Assembly (NCBI GenBank): GCA_008636095.1
Contig: VSJD01000159.1
Location: forward strand, 1 to 10,000
Reading direction: 5' to 3'
Source of the DNA: Kiritimatiellota bacterium
Lineage (GTDB): Bacteria > Verrucomicrobiota > Kiritimatiellia > JAAZAB01
DNA length: 10,000 bases
Shown here: positions 1 through 8,725 of the stretch, piece after piece
Layout: every line of letters begins with the position of its first letter
Position numbering within the stretch: position 1 is the stretch's first letter
Notes under the pieces: generated by a model
Seen by the model: only the letters and a program-made list of their open reading frames with translations
What the model was told of the DNA's origin: nothing
Database searches by the model: none
Translations under genes and position numbers: made by a program

Positions 1-255
1 GGGAAACACATCCTCCGGTTTCCGCCCTGTGACTTTCAGATACAGGGAGTCTGGACAGAGATCCAATTGTTCCGCCCAGATCAACTCTCCCGCCTGTCCA
101 ATCTCCACCTTTCGAAATACGTTGTAGTCGTGCCACAGGGCAAACACTCCCCGTCCGACCAAGCCGGACAGATTGACAATGCCGCGCGTCTGGTCGTCAA
201 AAGTGAGATCAAGCCGGTAGCCATCCAGCACTATGACTTTAATTATCTTATGCAT
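1..255 (-). CDS. DUF2442 domain protein, 3' end cut by window edge
   Basis: This small protein reads from ATG at 255 down to base 1 without a stop, giving 85 residues. The family is usually about 80-90 residues, so only the last few residues should be missing. It begins MHKIIKVIVLDGYRLDLTF and shows the DUF2442 hallmarks: an alternating beta-strand start, NLSGL at residues 28-32, GVFALW at 37-41, and the C-terminal DLCPDSLY at 65-72 followed by LKVTGRKPED. A GAAGG-like ribosome site lies about 9 bases upstream of the ATG. DUF2442 proteins are small and of unknown biochemical function, and are often encoded next to a DUF4160 partner in toxin-antitoxin-like pairs. No DUF4160 gene lies between it and the next gene upstream (rluA-like, 508-1356), so any partner would have to be beyond the window. 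Family assignment is firm; function is not known. Confidence 0.82.
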   Translation of the reverse strand, partial: MHKIIKVIVLDGYRLDLTFDDQTRGIVNLSGLVGRGVFALWHDYNVFRKVEIGQAGELIWAEQLDLCPDSLYLKVTGRKPEDVFP

Positions 256-396
256 AAGATTGCGCCTTCATTGGAGATACGATACCTTGCGCGGGACAAT
301 AAAGCAATACATCCTTTTTGCAGCGGCATCTATAGTACCGCCTTAAAAGGTTTCCTGATGTGCGGCAATGCTGTCGGCCAATGAACAACGTTCCTG

Positions 397-457
397 GTAG
401 CCGCGCCCGTTAGGGCGTGGATTCTTCCGGCGGCCACGGTGTCACCGCCGCGGCTAC
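397..457. repeat. Compact palindromic element with three-way-junction fold (REP-like)
   Basis: This 61-base element has nested perfect inverted repeats. The outer stem GTAGCCG (397-403) pairs with CGGCTAC (451-457). An inner stem CGCCC/GGGCG (404-408 with 413-417) closes a GTTA tetraloop. A second inner stem CGGCGG/CCGCCG (428-433 with 445-450) abuts the outer stem directly. A ten-base unpaired linker (418-427) joins the two inner hairpins. It sits in the 252-base gap between the DUF2442 gene and the RluA-family gene. It is not followed by a T-run on either strand, so it does not look like an intrinsic terminator. It could be a dispersed REP-type repeat or an RNA processing site; this single copy cannot decide between them. 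Confidence 0.6.
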
Positions 458-507
458 ATGAAACAATTACCCCGATGCGCTTCGCGATCAGGACCTAATT
501 CTTCCGG

Positions 508-2662
<2,155 letters not shown>

Positions 2663-2666
2663 GAAA

Positions 2667-2698
2667 CCAGACGCCAGACGACGGACGCCAGACACCAG
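2667..2698. repeat. Short direct phrase repeat (GACGCCAGAC type) between tgt and yajC
   Basis: GACGCCAGAC occurs exactly twice, at 2670-2679 and 2684-2693, with related CCAGAC and CACCAG pieces at the ends, a unit length of roughly 7-14 bases. It starts five bases after the tgt stop. The rest of this 128-base spacer (2699-2790) is purine-rich and shows no other gene or clear terminator. Confidence 0.65.
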
Positions 2699-2779
2699 CC
2701 CGGAGAAGAAGGAAGATAGAGGACACTCAAGGCAGGCGACGGATGCCGGAAACGCATGAAGCGTATCGAAAAATAAAAC

Positions 2780-2784
2780 GGGAG
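2780..2784 (+). promoter_or_regulatory. Ribosome binding site that fixes the yajC start
   Basis: GGGAG lies six bases before ATG at 2791. The same frame is open from an earlier ATG at 2743, but that one has no comparable purine-rich site and would add 16 residues absent from the family. The later ATG is therefore preferred. Confidence 0.75.
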
Positions 2785-2790
2785 AAGACA

Positions 2791-3150
2791 ATGAACGCAA
2801 TCACTTCGTGGATGACGGTCGGAATGGGTGGCGGATTGGGCGGCCAAGGAGGCCAGCAATCGTCGCCGGTCATGATGATCGGTTGGCTGGTAATCATGGT
2901 GGGGCTGTTTTATTTCATGATGATTCGGCCCCAACAGCGCAAGGAAAAAGAGCGGCGCGCCCTGATCGCCAGTGTCAAATCAGGCGATCGCGTGGTGTTC
3001 GGCGGAGGGCTCATCGGGACGGTGGCCAATGTCAAGGACACCGTGCTGGTCGTCAAAGTGGCCGAAAACACAAAGTTAGAAGTCCTGCGCGCTTCCGTCA
3101 CGCGGGTTATTCAGAAGGATGAGGATCTGGGCGCCAACGTAAAGGAATAG
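2791..3150 (+). CDS. yajC: Sec translocon accessory subunit YajC
   Basis: A 119-residue single-pass inner-membrane protein that associates with SecD and SecF and supports Sec-dependent export. A short glycine/glutamine-rich N-terminus (residues 11-23) is followed by one hydrophobic segment at about 26-45. Next comes the hallmark FYFMMIRPQQRKEKE at 40-54 and a cytoplasmic YajC domain with SGDRVVFGGGLIGTVANV at 64-81 and a C-terminal strand ending at about 107. Length and domain order are typical. The start is fixed by GGGAG six bases upstream. It lies between tgt and secDF, the widely conserved neighbourhood for this gene, although both flanking spacers are unusually long (128 and 172 bases) and carry repeats. 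Confidence 0.95.
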   Translation: MNAITSWMTVGMGGGLGGQGGQQSSPVMMIGWLVIMVGLFYFMMIRPQQRKEKERRALIASVKSGDRVVFGGGLIGTVANVKDTVLVVKVAENTKLEVLRASVTRVIQKDEDLGANVKE

Positions 3151-3178
3151 TAAATGTTCAGGTACTCAAGAAAGAGAC

Positions 3179-3287
3179 AACTACGAAATACGCAAAAAGT
3201 GCTAAAATGGGAGAAGGCAATAAACTTTTGGGTGCGCAAAGTTCACCACTCGTAATCCATTTCGTGTATTTTGCGCATTTCATAGTT
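3179..3287. repeat. Inverted phrase repeat (ACGAAATACGCAAAA type) between yajC and secDF
   Basis: The arm at 3179-3197 matches the reverse complement of 3269-3287 at 17 of 19 positions. Both differences are C-A oppositions on the plus strand, which become G-U wobble pairs in minus-strand RNA, so only the minus-strand transcript would pair fully. The right side (3261-3287) extends the same phrase with TTTCGTGTATTTTGCGC. The 71 bases between the arms contain no gene. The unit resembles an intergenic phrase commonly encountered in environmental bacterial genomes (recollection, not checked). The 172-base spacer has no other recognised element. Confidence 0.7.
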
Positions 3288-3322
3288 TCAGATAACTGAG
3301 TAGTAACAAGGAATAAACGGTC

Positions 3323-5836
3323 ATGGATAAACACGCACTTTGGAAATGGCTGATACTGATTGCGCTGACGGCTTGGTCGCTGGCATTGGTGGTTCCGTTT
3401 CGATCCAAGGTGAAACTGGGGCTCGATCTCAAGGGCGGCACGAGTTTCACCGTGCAGATCAACGAAAGTGAAATCGAAAAACAGATTCGCGAGGAAAACA
3501 AGGACCTCACAGACGTACAGGTGCGCAGTCGAGTAGGCACCGCGGTCCAGCACGCCCAGGAGCAGGCGGTTGAAATCATTCGCAATCGCGTGGATGCCCT
3601 GGGTGTGGCCGAGCCGCTGATTTACCCGGAAAAGCACAACCGGGTCGTCGTGCAGATTCCCGGCCTCAAGGATGCGGACCGCGACCGCGCCGCCAAACTG
3701 ATCCAGAGCGCGGCATTCCTCGTGTTCAGCATTGTCCATGAGGATAACGACAAGCTCGTGAGCGCACTGTTTGAAAAGGGCTTGGCGCCGGAGGGCTTCC
3801 AGATAGGGCAAGCCGTGAGCAGTGGTCGACGCGAGGTCTATCGGCGCGACACGCAGAAAGTCCCCGACGAAGCCATGACCGCCGAATTTCGCGCCAAGAT
3901 GGAACGGTTCCAGGCCCCGCCGGGCTACCGATTCATGCTGGAAGAACGCCATGAGGAAGGCCAGAAGATTTATAGTCCGTACTTCGTCAAACAACGCTAT
4001 GAACTACGGGGCGATACCCTCAAGAACGCGGGGATCGAATACGATCAACTGGGTCAGCCCTATGTGACCCTGAAGTTCGACTCCAAAGGCGCACGCCGGT
4101 TTGCGCGCGTTACGGCCGATTACGCCCCGGGCGGCGCCAAGAACCCGAACCCGGAAGGGCGCCGATACCTTGCGATCATCATGGATGACAGACTCTATTC
4201 GGCACCGTTCCTCAAAACCGCCATATACGGCGGCGAAGCGATAATCGAAGGTAATTTTACGCTCAAGGACGCCCAGGACCTGTCAATCGTGCTGCGCGCC
4301 GGATCCCTGCCCGCACCCGTGCAGATCATCGAATCGCGGACCGTGGATCCCTCCCTGGGGCGTGACTCGATTGAAAGCGGCACCCGGGCCACGATTTACG
4401 CCTGCATCCTGGTGGTAGTGTTCATGGCCGTGTATTATATGGTCGGCGGTTTGGTAGCCAACATCGCGCTTTTATTCAATATGCTGTTATTGCCCCTGGG
4501 CATGATGATCACGGCCGGGATCATGGGGCTCTTCACGGGCGCCACGGGCGCGCATATTGGTCTGCCGGTCCTGACCCTGCCGGGCATTGCCGGCATTGCG
4601 TTGACCATCGGCATGGCGGTGGACGCCAACGTGCTGATCTTTGAGCGCATCCGCGAAGAACAACGGACAGGCAAGCGGTTGGGTCCCGCGCTCGAAGCCG
4701 GTTATACCAAGGCCTTCATCACGATCCTGGATTCTAACCTGACAACCGTGATGGCCGCCGTGATCCTGTTCATGCTGGGTACGGGAGCGGTACGCGGGTT
4801 CGGCATAACGCTCACTGCCGGTATCATGGTCAGCATGTACACGGCCCTTATCGTGACGCGCATGATCTTCAACATCATTGTGGCGCGCACGTCCATGTTT
4901 CAGCTCAAGATGCTCTCGGTGATCAAGCCCACGAACATAAACTTCATCGCCTGGCGCAAGGTGGCCATCGGTATTTCGGTAGGCCTCATTGTCCTGACCT
5001 GGGGCTACATGGTGGAACGCGGCATGAAGAGCATGGGTAACCTTCTGAGCACGGATTTCACCGGCGGTTCCGCCGTGACCTTCCAATTCGCTCAGAAACA
5101 AGACGTCGAAAAAATCCGTAATGCCCTGGCCGATGGCGGAATCGCGGACGCCCAAATCCAATACCAGAAGGAAATGGACAAGAACGTGGAATATCTTCAG
5201 GTCCGTTCCGCCTTCGGCACGGGCGACAAGATCAAGGAAATTCTGAATACGAGGTTTGTGTCGGCCGATTTCAAAGTGCTGAGCGAAGATGCCGTCGGCC
5301 CGCAGATCGGCAATGAAATGACGACCAATGCCTTGAAAGCCATGTTATATGCATTCATTGGCATGCTGATATATATCGCCTGGCGGTTCGAGTTCTCCTT
5401 TTCGTTGGGCGCCATTATTGCGATGCTCCACGATATTTTGATCTGCCTGGGCATTTATTGCATTTTTGGCCGGCAGATCAGCGCAACCACCATGGCGGCT
5501 TTACTAACGATTATCGGCTATTCCATCAACGATACGATCGTCATTTACGATCGCATTCGTGAAAACATGCGCAAGTATCCCGGTCGGGACATGATTGAAG
5601 TCTGCAACCTGAGCGTCAATGAGACGTTGAGCCGGACGATCCTGACAGGGTCATCGGTAATCATGGCGGTGCTGATGCTGTTGATATTTGGAGGTGGTGC
5701 CATCAATGACTTCGCCTTCCTGTTCCTGGTAGGCACGATCACCGGAACGTTTTCCTCGGTCTACATCGCCACGCCAATCATGCTGTTTATGCGGCGCATG
5801 CTGAAGAAGCCGGAAACGGGGGTCCCCGCGCGTTGA
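3323..5836 (+). CDS. secDF: Fused protein translocase subunit SecDF
   Basis: An 837-residue inner-membrane RND-type protein that uses the proton gradient to pull substrates through the Sec channel. SecD half: first membrane helix at about 7-25, the strand motif KLGLDLKGGTSF at 31-42, a large periplasmic P1 region up to about 345 with AGSLPAPVQIIESRTVDPSLG (326-346), then five helices at about 355-520. The helix motif GMAVDANVLIFERIREE at 430-446 carries D434, the expected proton-pathway aspartate. SecF half: helix at about 545-562, TDFTGG at 577-582, periplasmic P4 region to about 655, VGPQIG at 658-663, then five helices, with IGYSINDTIVIYDRIRE at 731-747 carrying D737. The two halves are one continuous frame with no stop, as in several other phyla. 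AAGGA lies 10 bases before the ATG. The stop overlaps the recJ start. Confidence 0.97.
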   Translation: MDKHALWKWLILIALTAWSLALVVPFRSKVKLGLDLKGGTSFTVQINESEIEKQIREENKDLTDVQVRSRVGTAVQHAQEQAVEIIRNRVDALGVAEPLIYPEKHNRVVVQIPGLKDADRDRAAKLIQSAAFLVFSIVHEDNDKLVSALFEKGLAPEGFQIGQAVSSGRREVYRRDTQKVPDEAMTAEFRAKMERFQAPPGYRFMLEERHEEGQKIYSPYFVKQRYELRGDTLKNAGIEYDQLGQPYVTLKFDSKGARRFARVTADYAPGGAKNPNPEGRRYLAIIMDDRLYSAPFLKTAIYGGEAIIEGNFTLKDAQDLSIVLRAGSLPAPVQIIESRTVDPSLGRDSIESGTRATIYACILVVVFMAVYYMVGGLVANIALLFNMLLLPLGMMITAGIMGLFTGATGAHIGLPVLTLPGIAGIALTIGMAVDANVLIFERIREEQRTGKRLGPALEAGYTKAFITILDSNLTTVMAAVILFMLGTGAVRGFGITLTAGIMVSMYTALIVTRMIFNIIVARTSMFQLKMLSVIKPTNINFIAWRKVAIGISVGLIVLTWGYMVERGMKSMGNLLSTDFTGGSAVTFQFAQKQDVEKIRNALADGGIADAQIQYQKEMDKNVEYLQVRSAFGTGDKIKEILNTRFVSADFKVLSEDAVGPQIGNEMTTNALKAMLYAFIGMLIYIAWRFEFSFSLGAIIAMLHDILICLGIYCIFGRQISATTMAALLTIIGYSINDTIVIYDRIRENMRKYPGRDMIEVCNLSVNETLSRTILTGSSVIMAVLMLLIFGGGAINDFAFLFLVGTITGTFSSVYIATPIMLFMRRMLKKPETGVPAR

Positions 5837-7560
5837 AAGTCTGGAAAACCATTCCCTGCGATGGACCCCTGGCGATTCAGCTTGCAAGTACCCTTGATCT
5901 ACCTCTGCCCGTGGCGGAGATGCTGATGGGCCGCGGCTACCAGGACATGGCCGACATTGAGCGTTTTTTAAATCCGCGGCTAAGCGATCTTTCCGACCCG
6001 TTTTTACTGCCCGATATGGAACCGGCGGCTCGGCGTCTTCAGCAGGCCATCCTGGCTGATGAATCCATCGCCGTGTATGGTGATTACGATGTAGATGGCA
6101 TTGTCAGCACCGGACTGCTGGTTCAGGTTCTGCATCGTCTGGGCGCCCGGATGGTCACCCCCTGCCTTCCGAGTCGACAGGAAGAAGGCTACGGCCTGAG
6201 CTTGGCGGCGCTCAAGCGTTGTATGGCACAATGCCGTCCGAGCCTGCTGATCACCGTGGATTGCGGCACCAACGATACCGAAGCCGTCCACCTGGCACAG
6301 GCAGCGGGCATTGACGTTGTCATTACCGACCACCACGAAAGCAATGGCCAAAAGGTTGAAGCGCTGGCCGTGGTCAATCCCAAGCTGGGCCAGGATAATA
6401 ACCTCAAAGTCCTGGCGGGCGTCGGCGTGGTATTCAAGCTCTGCCACGGATTGCTTAAGATCGGACGGAACCAAGGCCTGCCGGTCGCGCAGAGCGTTGA
6501 TTTGCGCGAGTACCTGGACTTTGTAGCGGTCGGCACGGTGGCGGATATTGTGCCGCTGATCGGTGAAAACCGGATTTTGGTGCGGCATGGCCTGATCCAG
6601 ATGAACCAGTCCCTGGCGCCCCGCTGGAAATCGCTGGTGGATATTGCCGGTATCCGGGGCGCCATCGATGCCCAGCACATCGGCTACGGCCTGGGCCCGC
6701 GCCTCAATGCTGCCGGCCGGATGGGTAACGCGGACACGTCGTTGGAATTACTGCTTACCGACAACATGGAGCGCGCCCATGAAATCGCCGTGGAGTTGGA
6801 TGGCGCCAACCGGGAGCGCCAGAAGATCGAGTCCGAAATCGTGGCGGAGGCCATGCGCGAAATCGACGCCAATTTCAACGAGCAAGAACATTATGGTTTG
6901 GTGATCTCTAAAACCGGCTGGCATACGGGGGTTATCGGGATCGTAGCCTCCCGCCTGGTCGCGCGTTACCGCCGGCCGGTCGTTGTCGTGGCATTTGATC
7001 CCGACTCTTCGGGAGGTCGGGACGGGGTAGGGCGGGGGTCCTGCCGGAGCATCGAAGGCTATCATCTTCTAAATGGGCTTGAGCGGTGCCGGCAATTCCT
7101 GATAACCTACGGTGGCCATGAAATGGCGGCCGGTCTTGAAATAAAAAGGGACCAGTACGAGGCTTTCCGAACGGCTTTTAACCAAGCCGTGAAAGTAGGA
7201 CTCGCGGGCCGTGATTTACGTCCGATCCAGCGGATTAACACCTGGATCACGCTGGACCAGGTGAATGATTCCCTGTTTGCAGCCATGGAAGCACTCCGGC
7301 CGTTTGGGCAGGACAATCCCGTGCCGGTGCTGGCCGTGCGGGGCGTGCGCATCCAGGGACAGCCTCGCCGGGTTGGTGTCAACCATCTGCGTTTTATGGT
7401 CGGCGACGGACGGACCAGCCGTTCAGCCATCGCGTTCCGGATGGCCGATATTACCATTCCGGAGGGACCTTTGGACGTGGCGTTCACCTTTCAGAAGAAC
7501 ACCTTTATGGGCAACGAGACGCTGGAATTGAACGTGCAGGATATTCGGAAGGCAGAGTGA
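5833..7560 (+). CDS. recJ: Single-stranded-DNA-specific exonuclease RecJ
   Basis: RecJ is a 5'-3' single-strand DNA exonuclease of recombination and mismatch repair. The 575-residue protein is of normal length. DHH domain: VYGDYDVDG at 81-89 (metal ligands D84, D86, D88), TVDCG at 141-145, TDHHE at 165-169 and VAVGTVADIVPL at 231-242. LGPRLNAAGRMG at 287-298 is the linker signature. DHHA1 domain: GWHTGVIGIVASRL at 362-375, GRGSCRSIEGYHLLNGL at 400-416 and GGHEMAAGL at 427-435. An OB-fold-like C-terminal part follows from about 465. The start is a TTG overlapping the secDF stop as TTGA. The N-terminal sequence from this codon matches the family (LNPRL..DPFLLPDMEPAARRL), whereas the next ATG (codon 30) would cut it. 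A GGGGG tract lies 10 bases upstream. Residues around 393-398 look like a small extra insertion encoded by palindromic, G-rich DNA. Confidence 0.95.
   Translation: MKVWKTIPCDGPLAIQLASTLDLPLPVAEMLMGRGYQDMADIERFLNPRLSDLSDPFLLPDMEPAARRLQQAILADESIAVYGDYDVDGIVSTGLLVQVLHRLGARMVTPCLPSRQEEGYGLSLAALKRCMAQCRPSLLITVDCGTNDTEAVHLAQAAGIDVVITDHHESNGQKVEALAVVNPKLGQDNNLKVLAGVGVVFKLCHGLLKIGRNQGLPVAQSVDLREYLDFVAVGTVADIVPLIGENRILVRHGLIQMNQSLAPRWKSLVDIAGIRGAIDAQHIGYGLGPRLNAAGRMGNADTSLELLLTDNMERAHEIAVELDGANRERQKIESEIVAEAMREIDANFNEQEHYGLVISKTGWHTGVIGIVASRLVARYRRPVVVVAFDPDSSGGRDGVGRGSCRSIEGYHLLNGLERCRQFLITYGGHEMAAGLEIKRDQYEAFRTAFNQAVKVGLAGRDLRPIQRINTWITLDQVNDSLFAAMEALRPFGQDNPVPVLAVRGVRIQGQPRRVGVNHLRFMVGDGRTSRSAIAFRMADITIPEGPLDVAFTFQKNTFMGNETLELNVQDIRKAE
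6999..7038 (+). other. Palindromic, G-tract-rich insert-like segment inside recJ
   Basis: TCCCGAC at 6999-7005 is an exact inverted repeat of GTCGGGA at 7016-7022. Removing the 18 bases 7006-7023 would leave an in-frame DPDGVGRGS loop, close to what this family normally shows, and both junctions carry GAC. From 7011 to 7038 there are five runs of three to five G separated by loops of 5, 2, 2 and 1 bases, a canonical intramolecular G-quadruplex pattern on the coding strand. It encodes SSGGRDGVGRG between two conserved DHHA1 motifs. That it is an insertion is inference from family memory, not alignment. Confidence 0.5.
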
Positions 7561-7573
7561 AGAAGATAGAGGT

Positions 7574-7689
7574 CAGAGATCAGAGGTCAGAGGTTAGAAT
7601 TCAGAATGGCTGATCAAAACCAGACATCGGACATTAGAATTTGGGCATTTCGTTCTGTCTGACCTCTGACTTCTGACCTCTGATCTCTG
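7574..7689. repeat. Long inverted phrase repeat (CAGAGGTCAGA type) between recJ and the GHMP kinase
   Basis: CAGAGATCAGAGGTCAGA at 7574-7591 is exactly complementary to 7672-7689 (18 of 18). The pairing continues inward to 7605/7658, giving 30 pairs of 32 including two G-U wobbles in sense RNA. Both arms are built from direct repeats of about eight bases (AGAGGTC, AGATC, AGGTT). The 52 bases between the arms hold a related phrase (CAGACATCGGACATTAG). The hairpin ends 13 bases before the next start codon, just upstream of its ribosome site. There is no T-run after it, so a terminator role is unlikely. The rest of the 142-base spacer is empty. Confidence 0.8.
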
Positions 7690-7702
7690 TTTAAGGTTTC
7701 AC

Positions 7703-8725
7703 ATGATCATTCGAGCACACGCTTATCCGCGGGCAGGGTTGATCGGAAATCCATCGGACGGATATTTCGGCAAGACGATGGCCTTTGTCTTCCGCAATTT
7801 CTGCGCCGAGATCGTGTTGTACGAGACGCCGGAAATCGAGATCCTTTCCAATACCCGCGACCACTCCCGCTTTGAAAACATGCGGCGATTGGTGGAGGAT
7901 GTCAGCCTGTTTGGCTATTACGGCGGCGTCCGGCTCCTGAAGGCCACCATCAAGCGGTTCCACGATTATTGCCGGGATCAGGGCGTGGCGTTGGAAGACC
8001 GCAATTTTACTATCCGGTATGACACGAGCATTCCTTCCCAGGTCGGCCTGGCCGGGTCCAGCGCCATTATCACCGCCTGCCTGCGGGCCCTGATGCAGTT
8101 CTATGGCGTGCACATTCCAAAACCAATCCAGGCCAATCTGATCCTATCGGTTGAAAAACACGAGCTGGGTATTTCTGCCGGCCTGCAGGACCGCGTGGCC
8201 CAAGTGTACGAGGGACTGGTCTATATGGATTTTAACCGGGAGCTCATGACGCGCCAGGGCTACGGTCGCTACGAGCCCTTGCCCCTGGAACTCCTGCCGC
8301 CCCTTTATATCGCCTACCGCACCGACTTGTCCGAGAACTCGGATGTGTTCCATAACGACATTCGCGGTCGTTTTGAGCGCGGTGAATCGGAAGTGATCGC
8401 GGCCATGGCTTTCTGGGCGGATTTGACCGACCAGACACGCGCTCTCTTGCTGAAGGGCGAGGGCCACGCAATCGGCCCCCTGCTGAACGCCAGTTTCGAC
8501 CGGCGCCGCCAGATATACAAGCTCAGCACCGGTAACATCGCCATGGTCGAAGCGGCACAATCGGCCGGCGCCAGCGCCAAGTTTACAGGATCCGGCGGCG
8601 CCATTGTGGGCACCTACGTGGACGAGGCCATGTTCCAGCGCCTGGTACGGGCGTTGGAAAAAATCCACGTCAAGGTTTTCAAGCCTGATTTTTCACCCAC
8701 CCGGGAGGATGCCCATGATTCGTAA
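7703..8725 (+). CDS. GHMP-family sugar kinase, glucuronokinase-like
   Basis: A 340-residue ATP-dependent sugar-1-kinase. GHMP motif 1 is YPRAGLIGNPSDGYFGKT at 8-25, the ATP-binding motif 2 is IPSQVGLAGSSA at 110-121, and motif 3 is KFTGSGGAIVG at 293-303. Between them GYYGGVRLL (71-79), ELGISAGLQDRVAQVYEGL (154-172) and LLPPLYIAY (197-205) resemble plant glucuronokinase (Arabidopsis GLCAK) closely and collinearly, from memory of that sequence. That enzyme phosphorylates D-glucuronate at C1. A bacterial homologue may accept a different sugar, so substrate is inferred. TAAGG lies six bases before the ATG. Its end overlaps the following uridylyltransferase gene by 11 bases, which supports a kinase plus nucleotidyltransferase pathway to a UDP-sugar. 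Confidence 0.88.
   Translation: MIIRAHAYPRAGLIGNPSDGYFGKTMAFVFRNFCAEIVLYETPEIEILSNTRDHSRFENMRRLVEDVSLFGYYGGVRLLKATIKRFHDYCRDQGVALEDRNFTIRYDTSIPSQVGLAGSSAIITACLRALMQFYGVHIPKPIQANLILSVEKHELGISAGLQDRVAQVYEGLVYMDFNRELMTRQGYGRYEPLPLELLPPLYIAYRTDLSENSDVFHNDIRGRFERGESEVIAAMAFWADLTDQTRALLLKGEGHAIGPLLNASFDRRRQIYKLSTGNIAMVEAAQSAGASAKFTGSGGAIVGTYVDEAMFQRLVRALEKIHVKVFKPDFSPTREDAHDS
8703..8708 (+). promoter_or_regulatory. Ribosome binding site that fixes the uridylyltransferase start
   Basis: GGGAGG lies six bases before ATG at 8715, inside the last codons of the kinase gene. The reading frame is open upstream to 8604, but only the ATG at 8715 has this strong site and gives the family N-terminus MIRKAVIPAAGFGTRFLP. 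Confidence 0.85.

Noticed and set aside
67..384. Plus-strand open frame of 105 codons
   Set aside because: It lies antisense to the well-supported DUF2442 gene, has no family resemblance and no ribosome site.
397..457. Rho-independent terminator for the RluA-family gene
   Set aside because: The stems are GC-rich but no T-run follows on the minus strand, and the multi-stem fold is unlike a simple terminator.
3158..3994. 278-codon minus-strand open frame across the yajC-secDF spacer and the secDF start
   Set aside because: It is antisense to conserved SecD sequence, starts within the gene and shows no recognisable domain.
4487..5161. 224-codon minus-strand open frame inside secDF
   Set aside because: It has a histidine/glycine/arginine-rich shadow composition with no motif, and secDF on the other strand is unambiguous.
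6004..6678. 224-codon minus-strand open frame inside recJ
   Set aside because: It is antisense to the conserved DHH domain of recJ and has no ribosome site or recognisable domain.
8144..8668. 174-codon minus-strand open frame inside the GHMP kinase
   Set aside because: It mirrors conserved kinase motifs on the opposite strand and resembles no family.
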